Source of the DNA: Dehalococcoidia bacterium
GTDB lineage: Bacteria; Chloroflexota; Dehalococcoidia; Lucifugimonadales; Lucifugimonadaceae
Assembly (NCBI GenBank): GCA_022824185.1
Contig: JAJEAU010000012.1
Span: forward strand, 1 to 37,248
Reading direction: 5' to 3'
DNA: 37,248 nucleotides
In this document: piece by piece, positions 17,268-24,597 of the stretch
Numbering within the stretch: position 1 is the stretch's first letter
Layout of the letters: every line of letters begins with the position of its first letter
Translations under genes and position numbers: made by a program
Notes under the pieces: model-generated
The model's database searches: none
What the model saw: the letters and a program-made list of their open reading frames with translations, nothing else
Told to the model about the DNA's origin: nothing

Positions 17268-18731
17268 TCACATCACGGGTGGGTGCGGAAACACCCGTTG
17301 CCAGCTCTCCCTACCGAACGCAGGATCCTGCGACATATCCCCATATTGCGCCAATCGGTCCTGCGAGGCCGCCTCAATCGATTCCATCACCTCCTCGAAC
17401 AACTCTCCCTCCAATCGGTGACGAACATCCGCGTACCCCGGATCATCCAGCAGATTCACCTGCTCCTGAGGATCGTTCTCGATGTCAAATAGCAAAGCCT
17501 CACCAGACTTGTACCGATGCAACTTGAACCGACCGTCGTAGTTCATCCACCCGTCCGTCAACATCCCGAAGATGCGGTCGCGACCACGCTCCCCCGGCAT
17601 CCCCTCACCGGGCAGCGGCACCGCATCGTACCAAACTGGCAAATCTACACCTGCCCATTCAAGCATCGTCGCCGTCACATCGCGCAACTCCACAAGATCA
17701 TCCACAACCTGACCACCGGTAACCCCTGGACCCATCGCAACGAACGGAATCCGGATCGCCGACTCGAAGAAGGAAGCCTTACCGATCAGATTGTGATCGC
17801 CAAGGTAGTCCCCATGGTCCGAAGCCAACACGACATACGTGTTCTCCAACTCGCCAACGCGTTCCAGAGCATCTAATATCGCCCCGACCTCATAATCGAT
17901 CTGCTGCACCAGCCCTGAGTAGTGTTTCCGGATTGTCTCCTTTGTCTCGTCGGGAAACTCGCCATAGTCAACCCCGTTCCAAGGTCGACGATTTCCGCTC
18001 ACATTAGTCTCCCGCAGACTCGGATGGTGCCCCGGGACTTCGGGCGCGGCTTCCGGGATCTTCGTCTCGTCAATCCCCTTCAGGAATTGCTCATTCGGAT
18101 CATAGGGACAGTGCGGACCCGGAAATCCCACCATCATCGCAAACGGACCCTCGTTCCCGTAGCGCTCGATGAACTTCACCGCCTCCGAACCAACAAAGCG
18201 GTCCCAAGAATGCTCCCACGGTATGTCGTGGATGATCGCTCCCTTATTCTCGTGATACCCATCCATCTCATCACCATGCAACTTCCGCAACCCATGCTTT
18301 TTCAGGTAGTGATAGTAGTCGTCCCGCACATGCAGCCACCGCTTGTCCTCGCAGACCACTCTGTACTGGAACCCACGACGCTCATCCCACGGATAGAAGT
18401 GCATCTTTCCGATTCCCGCCGTGTAGTAGCCAGCATCATTCAAAATCTCCGCCCAAGTTCGCATCCCAGCCTCGCGCCAGTCGGCCCTCAAGTTCTGAGT
18501 GTTATTCGTCACTCCATTCCTGATCGCGTTAGCTCCCGTCAACAGCGCCGTCCGTGCTGGCACACACACCGGCGACTGCGAGAACCCGTTCGCGTACCTC
18601 ACACCCTCACGTGCCATCCGATCGATGTTCGGCGTCTGCAGCCAGTCCGCACCATAGCAACCTGCAAAATCCGCCCGGAACTGGTCCGGAAACAGAAAAA
18701 CGATATTCGGACGGTCCCCGTTGCTGCTCAT
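17268..18731 (-). CDS. Sulfatase of the choline-sulfatase / phosphonate monoesterase-like type (copy 2)
   Basis: 487 aa. The formylglycine motif is SPVCVPARTALLTG, with Cys56. The first metal site reads FLFPDQFRAD (Asp16-Gln17), the Asp-Gln form common in choline sulfatases and phosphonate or sulfate monoester hydrolases, while the second reads LASDHGDYLGDH in the middle of the protein. There is no signal peptide. AGGAG lies 7 bases before the ATG. EtfA ends 15 bp upstream, so this is probably one transcript with etfBA. It differs clearly from copy 1 in length and metal motif and probably has another substrate. Confidence 0.92.
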   Translation of the reverse strand: MSSNGDRPNIVFLFPDQFRADFAGCYGADWLQTPNIDRMAREGVRYANGFSQSPVCVPARTALLTGANAIRNGVTNNTQNLRADWREAGMRTWAEILNDAGYYTAGIGKMHFYPWDERRGFQYRVVCEDKRWLHVRDDYYHYLKKHGLRKLHGDEMDGYHENKGAIIHDIPWEHSWDRFVGSEAVKFIERYGNEGPFAMMVGFPGPHCPYDPNEQFLKGIDETKIPEAAPEVPGHHPSLRETNVSGNRRPWNGVDYGEFPDETKETIRKHYSGLVQQIDYEVGAILDALERVGELENTYVVLASDHGDYLGDHNLIGKASFFESAIRIPFVAMGPGVTGGQVVDDLVELRDVTATMLEWAGVDLPVWYDAVPLPGEGMPGERGRDRIFGMLTDGWMNYDGRFKLHRYKSGEALLFDIENDPQEQVNLLDDPGYADVRHRLEGELFEEVMESIEAASQDRLAQYGDMSQDPAFGRESWQRVFPHPPVM

Positions 18732-18746
18732 TCCTAGACTCCTATC

Positions 18747-19736
18747 TCATTCCAACTCAGCGACCGCCGCGGTGAACGCCGGCAACACCTTCGCCCAATC
18801 CCCAACTACACCATACCGGGCATGAGAGAAGATATTCGCCTCACGGTCCTTGTCGATCGCTACGATATTTCGCGCCGACGAACATCCAGCCATATGCTGA
18901 CTAGCCCCCGAAATGCCCACGGTGATATACGTCGTCGGGCTGATGCTCTTCCCTGTCAGACCCACCTGATGGTTGTGGTCGACCCAGCCGGCATCGCACG
19001 CCGCTCGACTAGCCCCCAACGCCGCGCCAAGTAATCCGCACAACTCCCTCAACTGATCAAACGGCTCCGGGCCGCCAAGCCCTCGGCCGCCCGAAACGAC
19101 CACATCCGCCTGCTCCAAAGGCACACCCTCGCTCTCCTCAACCACCGTCTCAACAAGCACCGGCACCGCGCCGCTCGCACTGACACTCGACATGTCGATC
19201 CGTTCGACATCCGGCGTACCTGCAACACTCTGGGCCACCTCAAACGCACCGGGCCTAACCGATACCACCTGCAACCCTTCACCTGCAAACTCATAAACCG
19301 CCAAAGCGCTACCGCCATGCACAGGCCGAGTAACCGCCACTCTACCGTGAGAATTCAAAGCTAAATCGATACAGTCTGAAGCTAGTCCTGCACCCATCCG
19401 AGCCGCAAGCCTCGCCGAGACCACAGATCCAGCATCCGTCTTCCCTACCAGAACGACAGTCGGTTCCAACCGACCAACCACCTCGCAAACCAACTCCGTC
19501 AACAGCGAATAAACACCGCCTATCCCATCCGATCCCGCATCCGGATGCTCCAACAAAACCACCTTACCAACACCGATGCCCTCCAGACATCCGCCATCGA
19601 ACGCGCCATCAACCGCCAAACACAACGTCACCTCCGAACTCTCGCCGATCTGACCTGCCGCATTGACGAGTTGGCGAACCGTCGGATGCAACCCGCCGTC
19701 GACAACCTCACCAACGATCATCACGCCATCACTCAT
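18747..19736 (-). CDS. etfA: Electron transfer flavoprotein, alpha subunit
   Basis: 329 aa. Binds FAD and pairs with EtfB to carry electrons from acyl-CoA or amine dehydrogenases to ETF:quinone oxidoreductase. The C-terminal FAD domain is clear: SGGRGLGG (215-222), GASRAACDAGWV (241-252), GLTGKSISP (259-267) and GISGASQHMAG (274-284). The start overlaps the EtfB stop by 4 bases (ATGA). The N-terminal half is more divergent than the FAD domain, as usual in the family. No partner dehydrogenase is encoded nearby. Confidence 0.95.
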   Translation of the reverse strand: MSDGVMIVGEVVDGGLHPTVRQLVNAAGQIGESSEVTLCLAVDGAFDGGCLEGIGVGKVVLLEHPDAGSDGIGGVYSLLTELVCEVVGRLEPTVVLVGKTDAGSVVSARLAARMGAGLASDCIDLALNSHGRVAVTRPVHGGSALAVYEFAGEGLQVVSVRPGAFEVAQSVAGTPDVERIDMSSVSASGAVPVLVETVVEESEGVPLEQADVVVSGGRGLGGPEPFDQLRELCGLLGAALGASRAACDAGWVDHNHQVGLTGKSISPTTYITVGISGASQHMAGCSSARNIVAIDKDREANIFSHARYGVVGDWAKVLPAFTAAVAELE

Positions 19737-20536
19737 ATCAATTTAGCCTCTCGCAACTTGAGGGCCAGCAACCGACCAGAATCCGCCTCATCCTCTCCCT
19801 CGACAATCTCGACATTCGACTCAGACTCTGGGACAAACAACCTTGTCATCTCCAAAGCCTTGCTGTTTGCTAAATCCCCCAACCCAAGATCATCCAACGT
19901 CATTGTCTCAGGCTGCTTCCGACTCGCCGCCATGATCCCCCTCAAATTCGCGTACCTTGCCTCGCCGAGTTCATTCGTAACCGTCATCACCGCAGGAAGT
20001 GGACACTCCACACGCTGGAATCCACCCTCGGCGACGCGCTCCACCTCAGACGAACTCCCATTACCGCTGACACTCAAAGCCCGAACCAAAGTGACCAGCG
20101 GTGCCGACATCAACTCACTCAACATGATCGGCACCTGCGACTGATCCCAATCCGAAGCCTGTCTGCCTGCCAAGACCAGGTCCGCACCACCATCCTTCTC
20201 GATGGCTGCCGCCAAAACCCTTGCCGTCCCCAAACCGTCCAGCGACTCCGACGCGTCATCGTCGACCAAAACCAACCGGTCCGCACCAATCGCCAGCGGT
20301 TTCTTCATTACATCCATCGCAAACTCAGTCCCCACCGAAAATACCACGATCTCACATTCGACCCCGGCATCCCTCAACCGCAACGCCGCCTCCACCGCGT
20401 TCATGTCGAACCCATTGACAATCGGCGGCACACCTGCAGGAGGAACCACGCGCAACGCACCTTCATCTACTTTGAATTGCGAAGGAGGAATGTCCGTGTC
20501 CGGCACCTGCTTCGCGCAGACTGCTATCTTCAACAT
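19733..20536 (-). CDS. etfB: Electron transfer flavoprotein, beta subunit
   Basis: 267 aa. Family features include KIAVCAKQVPDTD at the N-terminus, NGFDMNAVEAALRLRD, DLVLAGRQASDWDQSQVP and the recognition-loop region ANLRGIMAASRK near residue 200-211. It forms the ETF dimer with the overlapping downstream etfA. The ATG has no Shine-Dalgarno within reach, so it may be read from a leaderless message starting in the 153-bp gap shared with the divergent gene at 20690. Confidence 0.95.
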   Translation of the reverse strand: MLKIAVCAKQVPDTDIPPSQFKVDEGALRVVPPAGVPPIVNGFDMNAVEAALRLRDAGVECEIVVFSVGTEFAMDVMKKPLAIGADRLVLVDDDASESLDGLGTARVLAAAIEKDGGADLVLAGRQASDWDQSQVPIMLSELMSAPLVTLVRALSVSGNGSSSEVERVAEGGFQRVECPLPAVMTVTNELGEARYANLRGIMAASRKQPETMTLDDLGLGDLANSKALEMTRLFVPESESNVEIVEGEDEADSGRLLALKLREAKLI

Positions 20537-20689
20537 GCGTTATTTGTCAACCAATCGTCTCGTTCGCAAACTCATCCGCAACAATTCTAAACATTGCCTC
20601 CCAAAACTAAATCCGCCCATTCCATCGTCACGTATCATCCAACGAAATCGCTTCCTGTCCGACAGTCACGTAGTTTCGGAGCGCAACCA

Positions 20690-21349
20690 ATGAAATCTCG
20701 CTTCCTCGGCGTTGTCACAGCCCTCGCTGCCATCACCATCGTATTCACTGCAATCGCCCTAACCATTGCGGCTATCCAAGATTACGATGCAAACCGAGGC
20801 AAATCCTTCATCGAGCGAGCCGCCAGCATAGTTGGCATAGGGTCGCTGACAGAAACGAACGAGCCCACAAAAGTCAAGATGGAAATATCCGAAGACTCCG
20901 AACGATACTCAAAACCATCCGATCCCGGCGAAAAATACCGCTTCTTTGGCAGATCCGAAGGCAAAGAAGGGTGGTCAGACAAATTCTTCGAACGCGATGG
21001 TGAGAAACGCGACTACAGATACAAGTTCGAGGATCGCTTCGACAAAACGCCGCCGGAAGCACCGTTCGATGGATGGAGATTCGAGGGTTTCATCCCGCCC
21101 GATTGGATTGATGAACTGGTCGAACGCGGCGTCATGACCGAAGAGGACGCCGACGAACTCAAATCGTTGTTCGACGACCTACCTGAAGAGTTCGACGAAA
21201 GACTGCCGGGTTTCCTAGACGACCGCGACTTCGAGTTCGGCAGCGACGATGGCCGCTATCGCTTCCGATGGCGTTGGGACAGTTCCGACGACGACTGGTT
21301 TTTCGAAAAAGACCCCGATTACGACAAGAGCCCGAAGAACGGCATCTAG
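20690..21349 (+). CDS. Membrane-anchored acidic protein of unknown function
   Basis: 219 aa from the ATG at 20690, chosen because CGGAG lies 8 bases upstream; an earlier in-frame TTG has no such support. One hydrophobic segment at about 6-29 (VVTALAAITIVFTAIALTIAAI) is an N-terminal anchor or uncleaved signal. The remaining 190 residues are highly charged and aromatic (Asp, Glu, Arg, Phe, Trp, Tyr), with repeated DDRDFEF and RYRFRWRWD-like stretches. Around residues 140-165 a helix pair (WIDELVERGVMTEEDADELK) has the look of a small folded motif. No cysteines. I do not recognise the family. It stands alone, divergent from etfB and ending 4 bases inside the convergent dehydratase gene. Confidence 0.8.
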   Translation: MKSRFLGVVTALAAITIVFTAIALTIAAIQDYDANRGKSFIERAASIVGIGSLTETNEPTKVKMEISEDSERYSKPSDPGEKYRFFGRSEGKEGWSDKFFERDGEKRDYRYKFEDRFDKTPPEAPFDGWRFEGFIPPDWIDELVERGVMTEEDADELKSLFDDLPEEFDERLPGFLDDRDFEFGSDDGRYRFRWRWDSSDDDWFFEKDPDYDKSPKNGI

Positions 21350-22488
21350 TCGTGCGCCACGTCGCGCCGTTCCCACCCGGGCTTGAACATCCTCAAGAAG
21401 TTCGACTTGCCGTAAGGATGCTTGGCAGCCTCAGTCTCGTTCAACTCGACTCCGAATCCAGGCGAATCTGGGATCGTTAACTTCCCTTCTTCCACCCGTT
21501 CGAACCCAATGAGCACGTCATCGACCCATGGCTCCAAGAAGTCGTCGAAACACTCTTGGATGTAGATATTCGGCGTAACGGCGTCGATATGCAGTGCGAC
21601 CATCGTCTTCAACGGGCTTTCCGCGTTGTGCGGCGCCAACTGGGCATGATGAGCGCGGGCCATCCCCGCGATCTGCAATGTCCGCCAGACACCGCCAACT
21701 CCCAGCGGTTCAGGATTGATGATGTCGGTAACGTCCGCATTCAAGAACCGGGCGAAATCGTGCAACTCATGCATCCTCTCCCCAGCGATCACCCGCACCG
21801 GCACGCGCTTAGCCACTTCGATCAACGCATCGACATCATTCGACAATACCGGCGTCTCGAACCAAGTCACATCAAACTCTTCCAACCAGTTCCCGATCTC
21901 GATCGCCGCGCCCACACTGAAACGGTCATGCGCCTCAATCATGATCTCGACGTCATCGCCAACTGCGTCCCTAACCGCACGTATCAGTGACTGAACCTCA
22001 CGAGTCTCCGCCTTGCTCAGCGCGAGATACGCCGTCCCGAACGGGTCCAGCTTCAACGCGGTGTAACCCTTGGCGACAACCTCGGATGCCTTTTCTGCGA
22101 AGCCCTCTGGTGTCCGATCACCTGAGTACCAGCCGTTGGCGTATACGCGAATATCGTCGCGAACCTTCCCTCCAAGCAGTCGATGCACGGGCACACCCAA
22201 CGACTTGCCCAAGATGTCCCAACACGCCATCTCAATGCCGGACATCTCTTTGTTGACATTCAAGAATCCTGCGAGATATAGCTCGTTCCAGATCGCATGG
22301 ATATCCCGAGGATCTCGACCGATCGCGAGATGCTTCACTTCCTCTACCGCGGCGACCGTAGGTTGCGTGCTCAATCCCCCGGTAGCCTCTCCCAAGCCTT
22401 GATACCCATCGTCGGTTTCCACCAACACATAGATCCAGTTCTTCCACGGATTGCCAACAACGACCGTTCGGATATCAACAATTTTCAT
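21346..22488 (-). CDS. Enolase-superfamily sugar-acid dehydratase, GalD-like
   Basis: 380 aa, mandelate racemase/muconate lactonising enzyme group. Metal ligands are placed at Glu185 (MIEAHDRF), Glu211 (WFETP) and Glu237 (IAGER); KLD lies at 146-148. The acid-base pair is His187 and His287 (LAPHNAE). This spacing copies E. coli galactonate dehydratase (Asp183, His185, Glu209, Glu235, His285) with a constant shift of two. It should remove water from an acid sugar to give a 2-keto-3-deoxy acid; the exact sugar is unknown. The start lies one base after the stop of the CoA-transferase gene, so they are translated from one message. Confidence 0.9.
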   Translation of the reverse strand: MKIVDIRTVVVGNPWKNWIYVLVETDDGYQGLGEATGGLSTQPTVAAVEEVKHLAIGRDPRDIHAIWNELYLAGFLNVNKEMSGIEMACWDILGKSLGVPVHRLLGGKVRDDIRVYANGWYSGDRTPEGFAEKASEVVAKGYTALKLDPFGTAYLALSKAETREVQSLIRAVRDAVGDDVEIMIEAHDRFSVGAAIEIGNWLEEFDVTWFETPVLSNDVDALIEVAKRVPVRVIAGERMHELHDFARFLNADVTDIINPEPLGVGGVWRTLQIAGMARAHHAQLAPHNAESPLKTMVALHIDAVTPNIYIQECFDDFLEPWVDDVLIGFERVEEGKLTIPDSPGFGVELNETEAAKHPYGKSNFLRMFKPGWERRDVAHD

Positions 22489-22489
22489 C

Positions 22490-23188
22490 TCAACTGTGAC
22501 TGCTTTCTACTCTTGAAATCAACTCCACTCCCGTCAGAGCCTCCACATCCTGCGGACTCCAACCCGGAGCACATTCCTTCAACACGAGACGTTCTTCGGT
22601 GACTTGGATCAACGCGATGTCAGTGACGATATCTGTAACGCAACGTTGAGCAGTGAGCGGAAACTCGCACTCCTCGACGATCTTTGGTTCGTTGCGTCTG
22701 GTCGTGTGCTCCATCGCAACGATAACGCGTTGCGTGTTCGCCGCCAAATCCATCCCGCCCCCGATGCTGCCGATACCCCGAGAAGGCAACATCCAGTTCG
22801 CGAGATCGCCTCGCGCCGACACTTGCAACGCGCCTAAAACGGTGGCATCGATGTGGCCGCCCCGAATCATCGCAAACGATTCTGTCGAATCGAAGAACGC
22901 CATACCTGGCGTCATCTTCGGGAACTTGCCGCTCGCATCGATCAAATCAGGATCTCCCTCCTCTGGCGGCACAATCTCGCCGTAACCCAAAACCCCGTTC
23001 TCGGCTTGATAACGCAGATACACTCCTTCAGGCACAAAATCTGCGCAGGCCGACGGGATACCGATACCCAGATTGACAACCCAACCGTGTTCGAGCATCC
23101 GAGCCGCCCTGCGTGCGATTTCGATCCTAGAGAGACGAGGCGCAGGATCGACAAAGTTGGCGGTGGGATGGTTGGCGACGGTGGTCAT
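22490..23188 (-). CDS. 3-oxoacid CoA-transferase family, B subunit (partner subunit absent)
   Basis: 232 aa from the ATG at 23188; an in-frame TTG at 23233 is less likely. The class I CoA-transferase beta fold is shown by VVNLGIGIPSACADFVPEG, by YQAENGVLGYG with the catalytic Glu63, and by GGMDLAANTQRVIVAMEH. It should form a glutamyl-CoA thioester and transfer CoA between acyl-CoA and a carboxylate, together with an A subunit. No A subunit occurs in the window; the usual gene order is A then B, but here the upstream gene is the peroxiredoxin. Either the partner lies elsewhere or this subunit works in another complex. Confidence 0.88.
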   Translation of the reverse strand: MTTVANHPTANFVDPAPRLSRIEIARRAARMLEHGWVVNLGIGIPSACADFVPEGVYLRYQAENGVLGYGEIVPPEEGDPDLIDASGKFPKMTPGMAFFDSTESFAMIRGGHIDATVLGALQVSARGDLANWMLPSRGIGSIGGGMDLAANTQRVIVAMEHTTRRNEPKIVEECEFPLTAQRCVTDIVTDIALIQVTEERLVLKECAPGWSPQDVEALTGVELISRVESSHS

Positions 23189-23254
23189 GGTCTCGATTCT
23201 CGCGATTAGATTATCGCGCGACCAGCCGGGCAACGAGCGGACAACCCGTTGACT

Positions 23255-23737
23255 TCAACCCAAACCCGCGACCAGGTCCACAGCCCCCTCGATATCCGGC
23301 AGCACCCCTCGCTGCGTGGACTCTTCGGTGTGGATGATGGTGCCATCGGTGTCGATCACGAACAGCGATCTTACCGACATGCCGCGCTCTTCATTGAACA
23401 CGCCGAACTTTCGGCTGACTTCTCCGTGCGGCCAGAAATCTGAGAGAACTAAAGGGGCGTTCTTCACCTGGTCTTCGGCGAAATTAGCGGTCACCCACGC
23501 TAACTGGACCGGCATCGAGTCGCAACTCACTTCGAGGAGTTCCACCCCAGCTTGGTTCGACCGTTCACGGATCCCACCGAGGATCCCCAGTTGGTTCGTT
23601 CAACCGCCAGTGAATGATGCGGGATGAAAGGTGAGGATGACCCTTTTTCCGGATTCGAGTAATTCGTATAGATTAACCAGTCGCGAATTATGCGCAGTTA
23701 ATTCGAAAATCGGTGCTTTTTCACCTTTGGAAATCAT
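23255..23737 (-). CDS. Selenocysteine-containing peroxiredoxin (UGA read as Sec at residue 46)
   Basis: 160 aa from the ATG at 23737 to the stop at 23255, in one frame, interrupted only by TGA at 23602-23600. Around it the protein reads FHPASFTGG-U-TNQLG, so the codon occupies the peroxidatic Cys of PxxxTxxC (Pro39, Thr43, residue 46). Upstream is a normal Prx N-terminus (GEKAPIFELTAHN); downstream follow the conserved Arg123 (VRSLFVIDTDG) and the C-terminal part. Cys72 (VSCDS) is the only Cys. Sec peroxiredoxins are an established selenoprotein family. A SECIS-like hairpin follows the UGA. Conventional callers will report only the 96-aa part at 23255-23545. It would reduce peroxides. Second gene of the NYN-Prx-CoA-transferase-dehydratase run. 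A sequencing error (TGC or TGT to TGA) is the main alternative. Confidence 0.82.
23569..23602 (-). promoter_or_regulatory. Candidate bacterial SECIS element with its UGA codon
   Basis: Reading the minus strand from the U of UGA as 1, bases 17-22 (GGATCC, 23586-23581) pair perfectly with bases 29-34 (GGATCC, 23574-23569). The six-base loop is UCGGUG; a U-G closing pair would leave a CGGU tetraloop with G in its second position. Bacterial SECIS elements lie inside the coding region just after the UGA, within roughly 16-37 bases to the apical loop, which has a conserved G near its start. Position and loop fit. The stem is short, and a GU/UG extension across one mismatch is possible. Confidence 0.6.
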
Positions 23738-23775
23738 CGCCTATTCTGTGTATCGAATGATCGGGTTCAGACGAT

Positions 23776-24435
23776 CTAGCGCGCTATTTCATGGGCGAAA
23801 TCGTCGATCCAAAATATCCGATCTGCCCAAGACTGCAATTCTGTTGCCACACCGGCACGGAAGACGGCAAGCTCGATCTCCTTGCCAGAGTCGCTGACGA
23901 AGCGGATAGCGTCAAGCAGATCGCCATCCCCAGACGACAGCATCAAGGTGTCGTAGGAATCGAGATGGGTCAGTGCGAGCGTTGCGAGCCCGACATCGAC
24001 GCCTTTTTGCGACCTGCGGGTCAAGGGATACACCCCGCCTGCACACGATGGATCGAGACACTCGAGTTGCACAGTGGTCGTGCACCCATGGCAGTATGCG
24101 TGGCTCGCGTCTGAGTCTCTGAGGTTGTAGAGCTTCGTGATGATTTTCGGTCCACTAGGCGGTGCCGACTGCAACCAGGAATGAAATCGTTGCATGCCGT
24201 CGTTACGGTCGCTGTCCGGTTGCAGCGCATTGAGGTAATACGCTCGCCAGAATGGCCCTACAAGTGTCTCTAATCGATTCTTGAGCAATAGGTAATCGAA
24301 GTTGTATCCCTGGGTTACCGATGACTGCGTACTGAATAGGTATGCACCATCAATTAACCAGAGCCTTTTTCGTCCGTCGTTGTCCCTGTAGTCCCCATCG
24401 GGTTCATCGAACCGATTTGCTGAGCGATTTCGCAT
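23776..24435 (-). CDS. NYN-domain (PIN-like) probable ribonuclease with a Cys4 insertion
   Basis: 219 aa from the ATG at 24435, fixed by a strong GGAGG five bases upstream; a GTG four codons earlier would place that site inside the gene. NYN proteins (LabA/DUF88 type) are metal-dependent nucleases of the PIN fold acting on RNA. Acidic active-site candidates are Asp29 (LWLIDGAYLF), Asp147 (KGVDVGLATLAL) and Asp170/Asp172 (LSSGDGDLLDAI). Residues 115-131 hold CHGC and CLDPSC, a four-cysteine zinc-ribbon-like insertion. It heads the minus-strand run that includes the selenoprotein, 38 bp from it, and diverges from the second gamma-glutamyltransferase. Target unknown. Confidence 0.83.
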   Translation of the reverse strand: MRNRSANRFDEPDGDYRDNDGRKRLWLIDGAYLFSTQSSVTQGYNFDYLLLKNRLETLVGPFWRAYYLNALQPDSDRNDGMQRFHSWLQSAPPSGPKIITKLYNLRDSDASHAYCHGCTTTVQLECLDPSCAGGVYPLTRRSQKGVDVGLATLALTHLDSYDTLMLSSGDGDLLDAIRFVSDSGKEIELAVFRAGVATELQSWADRIFWIDDFAHEIAR

Positions 24436-24597
24436 ATGTTCCTCCACAATTTCTCAATTAATTCCGTGTGCTATTTCGCCACTTTTTCCCATCAGCGCCA
24501 ACAAGTAATTTTTATATTCATCGGCTGCGAGAAACAAGCGACAAGGGGTAAACTCATTGCACGGGTTTCGAATTCAAGATTCACAGGGTACTCAGCT

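Noticed and set aside
17922..18737. 271-residue plus-strand frame
   Set aside because: Lies wholly opposite the second sulfatase, whose motifs are unmistakable; its composition is Arg/Pro/His-rich without family features.
23255..23545. Reading the peroxiredoxin as a truncated or broken gene of 96 residues
   Set aside because: The upstream part is in the same frame with full family similarity, and the only interruption is UGA at the peroxidatic position, which fits recoding better than decay.
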